A DNA stretch of 64,000 nt from CAKSHC01 sp045595395 (GTDB taxonomy: Bacteria > Bacillota > Clostridia > Oscillospirales > UMGS1783), in NCBI GenBank assembly GCA_045595395.1, contig JAZOAH010000021.1:28374-92373 (forward strand). Reading direction: 5' to 3'. Numbering within the stretch: the first letter of the stretch is position 1; the number at the start of each line of letters is the position of its first letter. Below are positions 16,342 through 24,212 of the stretch, one piece after another. A program made the translations under genes and the position numbers. The notes under the pieces are model-generated. The model was not told the DNA's origin. It saw only the letters and a list, made by a program, of their open reading frames with translations, and made no database searches.

Positions 16342-18132
16342 ATGACCATCACCGACACCATTCAATATATTGGCGTCAATGACCATCAGGTTGATCTTTT
16401 TGAAGGACAATATATCGTACCCAACGGCATAGCCTACAATTCTTATGCCATCCTCGATGACAAGATCGCCATTATGGATACCGTTGATGCCAATTTCACC
16501 CATGAGTGGCTGGACAATATTCAAAATGCGCTGGGCGGACGCAAGCCCGATTACCTGATCATTCAGCACATGGAGCCCGACCACTCGGCCAATATCGTTA
16601 ATTTCCTCAAGGCCTATCCCGATACCACCATTGTGTCCTCGGCCAAGGCCTTTGCCATGATGCAGCACTTTTTCGGCACCGAGTTTACCGACAAGCGCCT
16701 GGTGGTCGGTGAGGGCGACACCCTCGATCTCGGTTACCACAAACTGACCTTTGTCACTGCGCCCATGGTGCACTGGCCGGAGGTCATCGTGACCTACGAC
16801 AGCACCGACAAGGTGCTCTTCTCGGCCGACGGTTTCGGCAAGTTCGGAGCGCTGGATGTGGAGGAGGACTGGGCCTGCGAGGCTCGCCGCTACTACATCG
16901 GCATCGTCGGCAAGTACGGTGCACAGGTGCAGGCGCTGCTGAAAAAGGCGGCCGGGCTGGATATCGAGATCATCTGCCCGTTGCACGGCCCGATCCTCAA
17001 AGAAAATCTCGGCTATTATTTAGATAAGTACAACACCTGGTCGAGCTACCAGCCCGAGGAAGAGGGCATCGTCATTGCCTACACTTCCGTCTACGGCAAC
17101 ACCAAAAAGGCGGTGCTAGCTCTGGCCGAAAAGCTTAAAGCCAACGGCTGCCCCAAGGTGGTCGTCAATGACCTGGCTCGTTGCGACATGGCCGAGGCGG
17201 TGGAGGATGCCTTCCGTTACAGCAAACTGGTGCTGGCCACCACCACCTACAATGCCGACATCTTCCCCTTCATGCGCCAATTCATCGACCATCTGACCGA
17301 GCGCAACTTCCAAAACCGCACCGTAGCCCTGATCGAGAACGGCTCTTGGGCGCCCCTGGCCGCCAAGGTCATGCGTGGTATGCTGGAAAAGAGCAAGAAT
17401 CTCACCTTTACCGACACCACCGTGCGCATCCTCTCGGCTGCGAATGAGGAGAGCAACGCCCAGATCGAGGCGCTGGTGAATGAACTGTGCAAGGACTATT
17501 TGGCTCAGCAGGACGCCACCGCCAACAAAAACGATCTGACCGCCCTGTTTCACATCGGCTACGGCCTGTATGTCGTCACCTCCAACGACGGCAAGAAGGA
17601 CAACGGCCTGATCGTCAACACCGTTACTCAGGTCACCAGCACCCCCAATCGCATCGCCGTGACCATCAATAAGGAAAACTATTCCCATCACATCATCAAG
17701 AAGACCGGCAAGATGAACATCAACTGCCTGACCGTCGATGCCCCCTTTAAGGTCTTTGAGGCTTTCGGCTTCCAAAGCGGCCGCAGCGTCGATAAGTTTG
17801 CCGACTGTACCCCCCTTCGCAGCGATAACGGGCTGGTCTTCCTGCCCCGCTACATCAATTCCTTTATGTCCCTTAAGGTGGAGCAGTATGTCGACCTGGA
17901 CACCCACGGCATGTTTATCTGCTCGATCACCGAGTCGAGGGTCCTGTCTGAGCGTGAGACCATGACCTACACCTACTATCAGAACAACGTCAAGCCCAAG
18001 CCCGAGACCGATGGCAAAAAGGGCTATGTATGCAAGATCTGCGGCTATGTCCATGAGGGCGACAAGTTGCCCGACGACTTTATCTGCCCGCTGTGCAAGC
18101 ACGGTGCGGCCGACTTTGAAAAAATACAATAA
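16342..18132 (+). CDS. Four-domain flavodiiron protein (diiron-flavodoxin-flavin reductase-rubredoxin)
   Basis: 596 residues. A metallo-beta-lactamase diiron domain (~1-245) keeps the ligands HMEPDH (H76, E78, D80, H81), the MVHWPE His, SADGFG Asp and CPLHGP His. A flavodoxin domain follows (~250-395, AYTSVYGNTKKAV). A flavin-reductase-like domain (~400-550, NTVTQVTSTPNRIAVTI) and a C-terminal rubredoxin (CKIC...CPLC) complete it. The family reduces O2 to water or NO to N2O in the cytoplasm of anaerobes. The fusion carries its own electron chain, equivalent to Moorella FprA plus Hrb in one chain. GGAGGAG precedes the ATG. A rubredoxin gene follows by 14 bases. Confidence 0.93.
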   Translation: MTITDTIQYIGVNDHQVDLFEGQYIVPNGIAYNSYAILDDKIAIMDTVDANFTHEWLDNIQNALGGRKPDYLIIQHMEPDHSANIVNFLKAYPDTTIVSSAKAFAMMQHFFGTEFTDKRLVVGEGDTLDLGYHKLTFVTAPMVHWPEVIVTYDSTDKVLFSADGFGKFGALDVEEDWACEARRYYIGIVGKYGAQVQALLKKAAGLDIEIICPLHGPILKENLGYYLDKYNTWSSYQPEEEGIVIAYTSVYGNTKKAVLALAEKLKANGCPKVVVNDLARCDMAEAVEDAFRYSKLVLATTTYNADIFPFMRQFIDHLTERNFQNRTVALIENGSWAPLAAKVMRGMLEKSKNLTFTDTTVRILSAANEESNAQIEALVNELCKDYLAQQDATANKNDLTALFHIGYGLYVVTSNDGKKDNGLIVNTVTQVTSTPNRIAVTINKENYSHHIIKKTGKMNINCLTVDAPFKVFEAFGFQSGRSVDKFADCTPLRSDNGLVFLPRYINSFMSLKVEQYVDLDTHGMFICSITESRVLSERETMTYTYYQNNVKPKPETDGKKGYVCKICGYVHEGDKLPDDFICPLCKHGAADFEKIQ

Positions 18133-18146
18133 AAAGGAGATATATT

Positions 18147-18281
18147 ATGAAGTACATTTGCGATGTTTGCGCCTACGAGTATGACGAGGCGGCCGAGGGC
18201 GTAGCCTTTGCCGACCTGCCCGACGATTACGAGTGCCCCCTGTGCGGGGTGGGCAAGGATCAGTTCTCCCCGGCCGAATAA
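18147..18281 (+). CDS. Small rubredoxin
   Basis: 44 residues (MKYICDVCAYEYDEA...), read directly from the bases. Four iron-binding cysteines at 5, 8, 30 and 33 (CDVC and CPLCG). It is shorter than the usual 52-54 residues because the loop between the cysteine pairs is reduced. AAAGGAG lies 7-8 bases upstream. It is co-transcribed with the flavodiiron protein and probably donates electrons to it or to a peroxide reductase. Confidence 0.93.
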   Translation: MKYICDVCAYEYDEAAEGVAFADLPDDYECPLCGVGKDQFSPAE

Positions 18282-18295
18282 GACAAAAGCAGCAA

Positions 18296-18332
18296 GAACC
18301 CCCGTCCATTACAATTGAATGGGCGGGGGTTC
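18296..18332. terminator. Hairpin terminator between convergent genes
   Basis: GAACCCCCGTCCATT (18296-18310) and AATGGGCGGGGGTTC (18318-18332) form a 15-bp stem with one G-T pair. T-runs are weak on both sides; the minus side (TTCTTGCTGCTTTTG) is better. Confidence 0.65.
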
Positions 18333-18337
18333 CGGCA

Positions 18338-19390
18338 TTATTCTATATTCACTTTCCAATAACCAAAGCGTTTGCCGTTTACTCGTTCGATATATTTCTT
18401 TGCTTCTAACGAAGCGGTAATACGTTTAACAGTCCGATCGGATTTGCCGATCTGTTCGCTTATTTTCTTTTGTGTCAACTTGCCGTCTTTTTTTAGTAGA
18501 GTCAAAACTTGCATTTCATCTAAAGTGACATCCAACGTGCCATTTGTCATTTTGGTTTGGCACTTTGGAGCGGATAATGAGCCACTAATGTGCATATCAC
18601 GGTTTTTAAGGGGATTTTCCTCACCAAGCAGCAGATTTCTTAAAAACAGTTCCAGATACTCCGTGGTTTCGTGAACGCCTTTTTTTAGGTTAGTGTAGTT
18701 TGCCCTGACAAGTGCATTTCTGAAATACCAAGCGTTTTCAGCAAAAATATCATTCGTAACATCAAAGCCTAGTGTGCGAAGATATTTAATAAAGAAAACT
18801 GCGGTTGCTCTGGTGTTACCTTCAGAAAAAACATGAATTTGCCAAAGGCGAGAAACAAACCCTGCTAAATGCTTGATGATTTCATCCATGGAAAGATTTT
18901 TATAAGAAAATTCTTTTTCAACCGAAAAATCATAGTCCAAGGTTGCCCTAAGATCCAAAGCGCCACCATACATAACGGTATCACCATCTAGAACCCATTC
19001 GTTTTTGGTAATATTATAATCTCTGATTTTACCGGCGTGTTTGTAGATACCTTTAAATAATTGCGAATGGATCGAAATATACTGTGCCGGAGAAAAAACA
19101 AAGGATTTTTCGGATAACAGCTGCGCAATGCGAACCGAAACCTTGTCAGCTTCTTCGGTTCTGTCCGTTCCGGTATGTGCAATATTTTCTTGATAATAAC
19201 TGTGAATTAAATGATTGGCTTCTTCAAAGGTAATATCCCCATCAATACTCTTTTTAGCGGTTTCAATCAAGTATTCACTTGTATTAAGTCCATCAACCGC
19301 TTGAAGACCGATTGCCGTATGCCAAGCATACCCTTTTTCCTTTTTCTGCGGTTCCTTTTCACGCAAATATTCTTCAAAAATATCGTTCAC
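18338..19390 (-). CDS. Fic-domain AMP-transferase with C-terminal HTH
   Basis: 350 residues. The Fic core HVFSEGNTR (H186-R194) is the active-site loop of protein AMPylators (HxFx[D/E]GNxR). An upstream SYYQEN (S64-N69) fits the inhibitory helix pattern [S/T]xxxE[G/N], so the enzyme is probably self-restrained. The last ~70 residues form a winged-helix (GKLTQKKISEQIGKSDRTVKRITASL). The start is a GTG behind GAGGTGAGA. Base composition is AT-richer than the neighbours, suggesting acquisition. The target protein is unknown; it may act as a toxin or a regulator. Confidence 0.9.
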   Translation of the reverse strand: MNDIFEEYLREKEPQKKEKGYAWHTAIGLQAVDGLNTSEYLIETAKKSIDGDITFEEANHLIHSYYQENIAHTGTDRTEEADKVSVRIAQLLSEKSFVFSPAQYISIHSQLFKGIYKHAGKIRDYNITKNEWVLDGDTVMYGGALDLRATLDYDFSVEKEFSYKNLSMDEIIKHLAGFVSRLWQIHVFSEGNTRATAVFFIKYLRTLGFDVTNDIFAENAWYFRNALVRANYTNLKKGVHETTEYLELFLRNLLLGEENPLKNRDMHISGSLSAPKCQTKMTNGTLDVTLDEMQVLTLLKKDGKLTQKKISEQIGKSDRTVKRITASLEAKKYIERVNGKRFGYWKVNIE

Positions 19391-19407
19391 AGTCTCACCT
19401 CATTTTG

Positions 19408-19427
19408 TATGATATAATTATATCATA
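19408..19427. promoter_or_regulatory. 20-bp palindrome overlapping the fic promoter
   Basis: TATGATATAATTATATCATA is a perfect 20-bp palindrome just upstream of the fic start. It contains the likely -10 TATAAT on the minus strand. It could be an operator, perhaps for the protein's own HTH; AT-richness makes chance more likely than usual. Confidence 0.4.
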
Positions 19428-19493
19428 TATACACAGAAATAGCAAATTTTCTTCATACGACTCTTATCAATCCACACAATTACGGAATAGTAA

Positions 19494-19525
19494 AAGCAGC
19501 AAGGAAAATTCCTTGCTGCTTACTT
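19494..19525 (-). terminator. Terminator after the XRE gene pair
   Basis: AAGCAGCAAGGAA (19494-19506) and TTCCTTGCTGCTT (19509-19521) form a long stem. TTTTACTATT follows on the minus strand. On the plus strand ACTTTTTTGG follows. The stop codon of the first XRE gene falls in the stem. Confidence 0.75.
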
Positions 19526-19735
19526 TTTTGGATATGGTTTGGGGTCATCGGTCAAGCTGAGTATATAATCGGTCGATGTTTGGAAATAGACCGCTAGTTT
19601 CATAAGCGCATCTATTGGGATCTGACGCTGGCCGTTCTCGTATTGTGAATAGGTGTTCTGTTTAATATGCAGATACTCTGCCAATTCGATCTGCTTGATA
19701 TCACGGTCTTCCCGCATATCTTTGAGCCGCATCAT
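19520..19735 (-). CDS. XRE-family HTH regulator (short)
   Basis: 71 residues, almost entirely a Cro/CI helix-turn-helix: DIKQIELAEYLHIKQNTYSQYENGQRQIPIDALMKLAVYFQTSTDYIL. It overlaps the upstream XRE gene by ATGA, so the two are coupled. It is likely a DNA-binding repressor of local genes such as fic or itself. It lies in the AT-richer island. Confidence 0.87.
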   Translation of the reverse strand: MMRLKDMREDRDIKQIELAEYLHIKQNTYSQYENGQRQIPIDALMKLAVYFQTSTDYILSLTDDPKPYPKK

Positions 19736-20049
19736 GAATTTTGAGCTTTTAATCTTTCGGCCGTACAGATCAACAACTGCAAATCGTTTTCCGACAAACC
19801 ACAGGCCAAATGATACAGTTTTTGCACCAACTGCGGGCTCTGAATACCCTCATCAAAAAACTCTTTCGGTGTTACCCCTAAATATTCGCAGATATACAGA
19901 AACTCGCTCATAGATGGCGCAGCTCTGCCCGAAGAAATACTTTGAATATAACTCTTGCTATGCCCCAGATCTAAACTCATTTTATATTCGGATACATTCT
20001 TTTTTACTCGTAAATTCGAGATTCGATCTCTGATAAACTGTAAATCCAT
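19732..20049 (-). CDS. XRE-family HTH regulator
   Basis: 105 residues. The N-terminal HTH (SEYKMSLDLGHSKSYIQSISSGRAAPSMSEFLYICEYLGVTPKEFF) is followed by a short helical tail. The ATG at 20049 has AGAGGTG about 6 bases upstream; the GTG at 20058 is within that site. The two tandem XRE genes resemble phage or island control pairs. The target is unknown. Confidence 0.87.
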   Translation of the reverse strand: MDLQFIRDRISNLRVKKNVSEYKMSLDLGHSKSYIQSISSGRAAPSMSEFLYICEYLGVTPKEFFDEGIQSPQLVQKLYHLACGLSENDLQLLICTAERLKAQNS

Positions 20050-20122
20050 CGCAAACACCTCTTTTTGTATTATTGTATAATAATCAAAGCGGTAAAATTC
20101 ACGATGTAACTACCGACTATAG

Positions 20123-20151
20123 TTGAAACATAATGTTATTAGCGGTATAAT
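20123..20151 (+). promoter_or_regulatory. Promoter of the island lipoprotein gene
   Basis: TTGAAA (20123-20128), 17 bases, TATAAT (20146-20151), in the divergent gap between the XRE pair and the lipoprotein gene. Confidence 0.75.
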
Positions 20152-20195
20152 TATAATAAAATTCAAAATTTTATTAGTGTTTTGTGAGGCACACA

Positions 20196-20621
20196 ATGAA
20201 AAAAATAATTTTTGTCGGATGTATGTTTGTTCTGCTCTTGGCGATCCTTGTCGGCTGCGGTAGTACAAGTTCGACTGCAAGTTTCTCTTCGTCCTCTACA
20301 TACCAATCATATCGCATTAACTACACCATCACTTTGATATCTAATAACAGCGTCGGGAATGATTGGGGAACAACGGTTTCCTGCGACGGCGATCCCATTC
20401 GCAGCGGAGAAATCATTACTGGTGCAGTCGGCTCGTACATTACCATACGAGCCAATGTAACAGAGTATGACAGTATTCCTGACAGCGCAAGCGGCTCGCT
20501 TCGCCTACGCCTAATAGACGGCACCAGCGATTCGGTGACTATTTCCGTTAAAGAAAACAGAGGCAAATATGCCGGCAACACAGCCCGATGGAAACTCACT
20601 TGTTCAATTAAAGAACAGTAA
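20196..20621 (+). CDS. Putative lipoprotein, unknown function
   Basis: 141 residues. A signal peptide (KKIIFVGCMFVLLLAILVGC) ends in a lipobox Cys followed by a Ser/Thr-rich spacer (~25-40). The rest is predicted beta-rich (YTITLISNNSVGNDWGTTVSC...). No domain recognised. The ATG at 20196 is preferred over the upstream GTG at 20184; the ribosome site is weak (GTGAGG). It belongs to the AT-richer island and is not part of a larger operon. Confidence 0.75.
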   Translation: MKKIIFVGCMFVLLLAILVGCGSTSSTASFSSSSTYQSYRINYTITLISNNSVGNDWGTTVSCDGDPIRSGEIITGAVGSYITIRANVTEYDSIPDSASGSLRLRLIDGTSDSVTISVKENRGKYAGNTARWKLTCSIKEQ

Positions 20622-20652
20622 AAAAGCCGCGAGAAATTTCTCCCGGCTTTTT
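20621..20652. terminator. Bidirectional terminator
   Basis: AAAAAGCCG...CGGCTTTTT (20621-20629, 20644-20652) with an inner GAGAAATTTCTC core, between the convergent lipoprotein gene and cinA. Confidence 0.8.
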
Positions 20653-20653
20653 A

Positions 20654-21898
20654 TTACAGATTCTGTTGTAGATATTTGCGTACCAGGTTAAGGGCTCGGG
20701 CTGCGGCAAATTTGCGAATGATGTTACGGGTGCGTGTCTTGGTACCCAGATGGAATTCCTCGACCCGTGTGCCACCCTGTCCGGCCACACCGACGTAGAC
20801 CAGGCCCACCGGCTTTTCTTGGGTGCCGCCGCCGGGGCCGGCGATGCCGGTGATACCCAAGCCGATATCGGCACCCGACAGGTTGCGAACACCCTCAGCC
20901 ATAGCGGCCGCCACCTCGGGGCTGACGGCGCCTTTTTCTTCGATCAGGTCGGCCGGTACGCCCAGCAACTTGGTCTTGGCCTGGTTGGCGTAGGTCACCG
21001 TACCAAAACCGAACATGTCGCTGGAGCCGGCCAGATCGGTCAGCATCTTGGCGATCAGTCCGCCGGTGCAGCTTTCGGCGGTGGCAATGGTCATGCCCCG
21101 CTCCCGCAACATCTGCGATACCCGCTCCTCGATGCTGGTTACATCAATACCGTAAACATATTCGCCCATGCGCTTGCAAACGTCATCCAACACGGGGGCG
21201 ATCAGCGCCTCGGCCGCCTTCTCATCGTCGGCCGAAACGGTGATGCGGATCTCGGTCTCGGTGTCCTTGGCATAGGTGGCCACGGTGGGGTTTGTGCCGT
21301 CAAGCAGATCAGACAGGGCATCGGCGCAGTCCGACTCCCCGATCTCCATCACCCGTACCCGACGGGAGTAGAGTTCCTTGGCATCCCCCTTGGTCAGGTA
21401 GGGTCGCACACCACCCTCAAACATGGCCGTCATTTCCCTCGGCGGGCCGGGCAGCATGATGAGGGTCTTATTATTTTTGGTCAAGGCAAAGCCGGGGGCG
21501 GTGCCTTTGGTGTTGTGCAGCACCGTGCAGCCCTCAGGCAGGTAGGCTTGTTTTTTCTGCGACTCGGTCATCTGCCGACCCGACTGTTTGAGGATCTCGG
21601 CCAGATGCTCGTAGGAGGGCTGATGCAACTCGAGCTTAGCGCCGATGGCGGCGCAGGCCGTTTCCTTGGTCAGGTCATCCTTGGTGGGGCCAAGGCCGCC
21701 GGTGGTGATAACACAGTCGGCGTGAGAAAAGGCCGTTTCGAGAGCCAGTTTCAGGCGTTCGGGATTATCCCCGACGACACTTTGATAATAGACATGCACC
21801 CCCATGCCCGCCAGATTCTTGGCGATATAGGCAGCGTTGGTATTGACGATGTCACCCAGCAACAGCTCGGTGCCGACACATAAAATTTCACAAGTCAT
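20654..21898 (-). CDS. cinA: CinA-family protein (MoCF domain plus nicotinamide-nucleotide amidohydrolase)
   Basis: 414 residues. The N-terminal MoCF-like domain shows EILCVGTELLLGDIVNTN and ITTGGLGPTKDD. The C-terminal PncC domain shows TIATAESCTGGLIAKMLTDLAGSS and GITGIAGPGGGTQEKPVGLVY. PncC deamidates NMN to nicotinate mononucleotide in pyridine nucleotide salvage; CinA is also linked to competence in some Firmicutes. It is the last gene of a group nifS-thiI-cinA in one direction. Confidence 0.94.
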   Translation of the reverse strand: MTCEILCVGTELLLGDIVNTNAAYIAKNLAGMGVHVYYQSVVGDNPERLKLALETAFSHADCVITTGGLGPTKDDLTKETACAAIGAKLELHQPSYEHLAEILKQSGRQMTESQKKQAYLPEGCTVLHNTKGTAPGFALTKNNKTLIMLPGPPREMTAMFEGGVRPYLTKGDAKELYSRRVRVMEIGESDCADALSDLLDGTNPTVATYAKDTETEIRITVSADDEKAAEALIAPVLDDVCKRMGEYVYGIDVTSIEERVSQMLRERGMTIATAESCTGGLIAKMLTDLAGSSDMFGFGTVTYANQAKTKLLGVPADLIEEKGAVSPEVAAAMAEGVRNLSGADIGLGITGIAGPGGGTQEKPVGLVYVGVAGQGGTRVEEFHLGTKTRTRNIIRKFAAARALNLVRKYLQQNL

Positions 21899-21907
21899 AA
21901 TTCACCT

Positions 21908-23092
21908 TTAATATGCAGAGGGATGGATCGTTTCGGTTTCGATGCCGGCCATGGCCCGCTCGATCAGACCCTCGACATCCAATTTATTTAACTGAGCTCG
22001 CACGGCAAACGCCTTGGGCTTGGTGCGAGGATGGCGTGGGGTAAAGACGGTGCAGCAATCCTCGTAGGGCAGGATGGAAGTTTCAAAGGTGTCGATCTTA
22101 TGGGCGATTTCGATGATATCCACCTTATCCATACCGATGACCGGACGCAGTACCGCCATATCGGTAAAGGATTCGGTCACACCGATGGCCTCCATCGTCT
22201 GGCTGGCCACCTGCCCCAGACTTTCGCCGGTAATAAGAGCGCCGCACTTTTTATTCTTGGCAACTTTTTCGGAAATAAGCATCATAAAGGCACGCATGAC
22301 GAGGGTAAAATAATCTTCCTCGCAATGGTCACGGATAGCCTCCTGGATCTCGGTAAAGGGCACGACAGTCAGATCAATGGTGCCGCTGTAACGAGCCACG
22401 GTACGCAATAAGGTCTTCACCTTGTCCTTGGCCCGCTCAGAGGTGTAGGGGTAGGAGAAGAAGTGTACACCCGAGAGGGACACGCCCCGCTTGGCCATCA
22501 TATAACCGGCCACGGGACTATCAATACCGCCCGAGATGAGCAGCATGGCCTTGCCGTTAGCGCCGACCGGCAATCCCCCGGCTCCCTTTTCGGAGGCTTC
22601 ATGCACACAGGCCTTCTGGTCACGGATCTCGGCCACGACGATGATGTCGGGATCATGCACATCGACCTTCAGGTGGGGGAACTGCTCGAGCAGATAGCCG
22701 CCCAGCTCGGCTGAAATTTGGGGCGAGCCTAAGGGGAAACGTTTATCGGCACGCTTGGACTCGACCTTAAAGGTCTTCACCTCACGCAGGCGATCGGCCA
22801 GAAATTCGGCGGCTGTAGCCTTGATGGCCTCCATATCCTTATCGCACATGGCGCACAGCGAGAGAGCGGCAATACCGAAGACCTTTTTGGCGGCCTCGTA
22901 GGCTCCCTCAAAATCGCAGTCGCAGCCGCTCTTGGCCTCAACATAGACGGCCGACTGCATGGTATAGACCGAGAACTCGCCGTAGGGGGCGATGGCGGTA
23001 CGGATGTGGCTAAGCAACAGTTTTTCAAAGCGGCCCTTGTTGAGCCCCTTTAAGATCAGTTCGCCGTATTTTAATAAGATACACTGTTCCAT
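21908..23092 (-). CDS. thiI: tRNA 4-thiouridine(8) synthetase ThiI
   Basis: About 394 residues. It has an N-terminal ferredoxin-like/THUMP region (LKYGELILKGLNKGRFEKLL...VESKRADKRFPL) and a PP-loop ATPase with SGGIDSPVAGY. The C-terminal rhodanese extension of E. coli ThiI is absent, as usual in Gram-positives. The start at 23092 follows the cysteine desulfurase stop by one base (TAATATG), implying coupling. The partner desulfurase supplies persulfide sulfur for s4U8. A longer reading to 23308 lies inside the desulfurase gene. Confidence 0.95.
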   Translation of the reverse strand: MEQCILLKYGELILKGLNKGRFEKLLLSHIRTAIAPYGEFSVYTMQSAVYVEAKSGCDCDFEGAYEAAKKVFGIAALSLCAMCDKDMEAIKATAAEFLADRLREVKTFKVESKRADKRFPLGSPQISAELGGYLLEQFPHLKVDVHDPDIIVVAEIRDQKACVHEASEKGAGGLPVGANGKAMLLISGGIDSPVAGYMMAKRGVSLSGVHFFSYPYTSERAKDKVKTLLRTVARYSGTIDLTVVPFTEIQEAIRDHCEEDYFTLVMRAFMMLISEKVAKNKKCGALITGESLGQVASQTMEAIGVTESFTDMAVLRPVIGMDKVDIIEIAHKIDTFETSILPYEDCCTVFTPRHPRTKPKAFAVRAQLNKLDVEGLIERAMAGIETETIHPSAY

Positions 23093-23093
23093 A

Positions 23094-24209
23094 TTATCGG
23101 TGCGCCAAGCGGCTGCGACAGTCCTCCAGACATTCGCAGAGCTTGTCGATCTCCTCTTTGGTATTGTCGATGCCAAGGCTGATGCGCAGGGCCGAGCGGA
23201 TGCGATCATCCGAAAGGTCCATGGCTCGCAGAACATGGCTGGTGTTGTGAGATTTGGCCGAGCAGGCCGAACCGGCCGATACATAGATCTCCTGACTTTC
23301 CAAGGCATGCTGGACGGTCTCGCTGTTTAAGGGCGGGAGAGAGATGTTGCAGATATAGGGGACGGCATGGTCGGGGGAATTGATGAAAATACCGTCGATT
23401 TTGGCCAATTTTTCACGCAAATACGCCCCTAAATCGGCCATTTTTTGGCGAATTTCAGCCGAATTTTTGAAAATTTCCTCCACGGCTGCGCCAAATCCGG
23501 CAATGCCCGGTACATTTTCGGTGCCCGAACGAAAGCCGCTTTCCTGCCCGCCGCCCAAGATCAAGGGCTTGATGTGAACGCCCTTGGCGACAAAGAGTGC
23601 GCCGACACCCTTAGGGCCGTAGAGTTTATGAGCCGAAATACTCATCAGGTCAATGCCCATGCGCTTGGGATAGAGCGGCAGTTTGCCGTAGGCCTGCACG
23701 GCATCGCAATGCAGCAGGGCGGGTGCGCCTTTGCGCTTGATGGCGGCGGCCGCTTCCCGGACGGGGAGTTGGGCGCCCGTTTCGTTGTTGACGGCCATTA
23801 GGCTGACCAGGATGGTCTTATCGTTGATGGCCTCATCGAGTTTGGAGAGATCGGACAAATAGATGACCTCAAAGCCCTGTTTCTCCAGTTCCTCCATACA
23901 GCGCAGCACCGAGGGGTGCTCAAAGGCGCTGGTGACGATGCGGTTGCCGAGCTTGGCTCGGGACTTGACTGCGCCAAAGATGGCGGTATTATTCGATTCG
24001 GTAGCGCCGCCGGTGAAGTATATCTCATCGGGGCGAGCGCCCATGGATGCGGCAAGGATCTCCCGTGCTCCCGTTACCATGCGCTCGGCGTAGATGCCGG
24101 CCATGTGCAGAGAGGAGGGGTTGCCGTAGGTTTCGGTCATCGCTTGATCGACCGCCGCAGCGGCCTGTGGCATCACACGGGTGGTGGCGCTGTTATCGAG
24201 ATAGATCAT
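23094..24209 (-). CDS. Cysteine desulfurase, NifS/IscS-like, partner of ThiI
   Basis: 371 residues, PLP-dependent. YLDNSATTR opens the chain, SISAHKLYGPKG carries the PLP lysine, and SAGSACSAKSHNTSHVL carries the catalytic Cys loop. It releases sulfur from cysteine as a persulfide. Being directly upstream of thiI, it most resembles the B. subtilis NifZ-ThiI pair dedicated to tRNA thiolation. It follows the mutase gene by 3 bases. Confidence 0.94.
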   Translation of the reverse strand: MIYLDNSATTRVMPQAAAAVDQAMTETYGNPSSLHMAGIYAERMVTGAREILAASMGARPDEIYFTGGATESNNTAIFGAVKSRAKLGNRIVTSAFEHPSVLRCMEELEKQGFEVIYLSDLSKLDEAINDKTILVSLMAVNNETGAQLPVREAAAAIKRKGAPALLHCDAVQAYGKLPLYPKRMGIDLMSISAHKLYGPKGVGALFVAKGVHIKPLILGGGQESGFRSGTENVPGIAGFGAAVEEIFKNSAEIRQKMADLGAYLREKLAKIDGIFINSPDHAVPYICNISLPPLNSETVQHALESQEIYVSAGSACSAKSHNTSHVLRAMDLSDDRIRSALRISLGIDNTKEEIDKLCECLEDCRSRLAHR

Positions 24210-24212
24210 GGG

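Noticed and set aside
15757..16986. 409-codon open frame on the minus strand
   Set aside because: Antisense to the M23 and flavodiiron genes and crosses the terminator between them.
23093..23308. N-terminal extension of ThiI to 23308
   Set aside because: The added 72 residues lie inside the cysteine desulfurase gene and do not resemble ThiI; the ATG at 23092 gives the family start.
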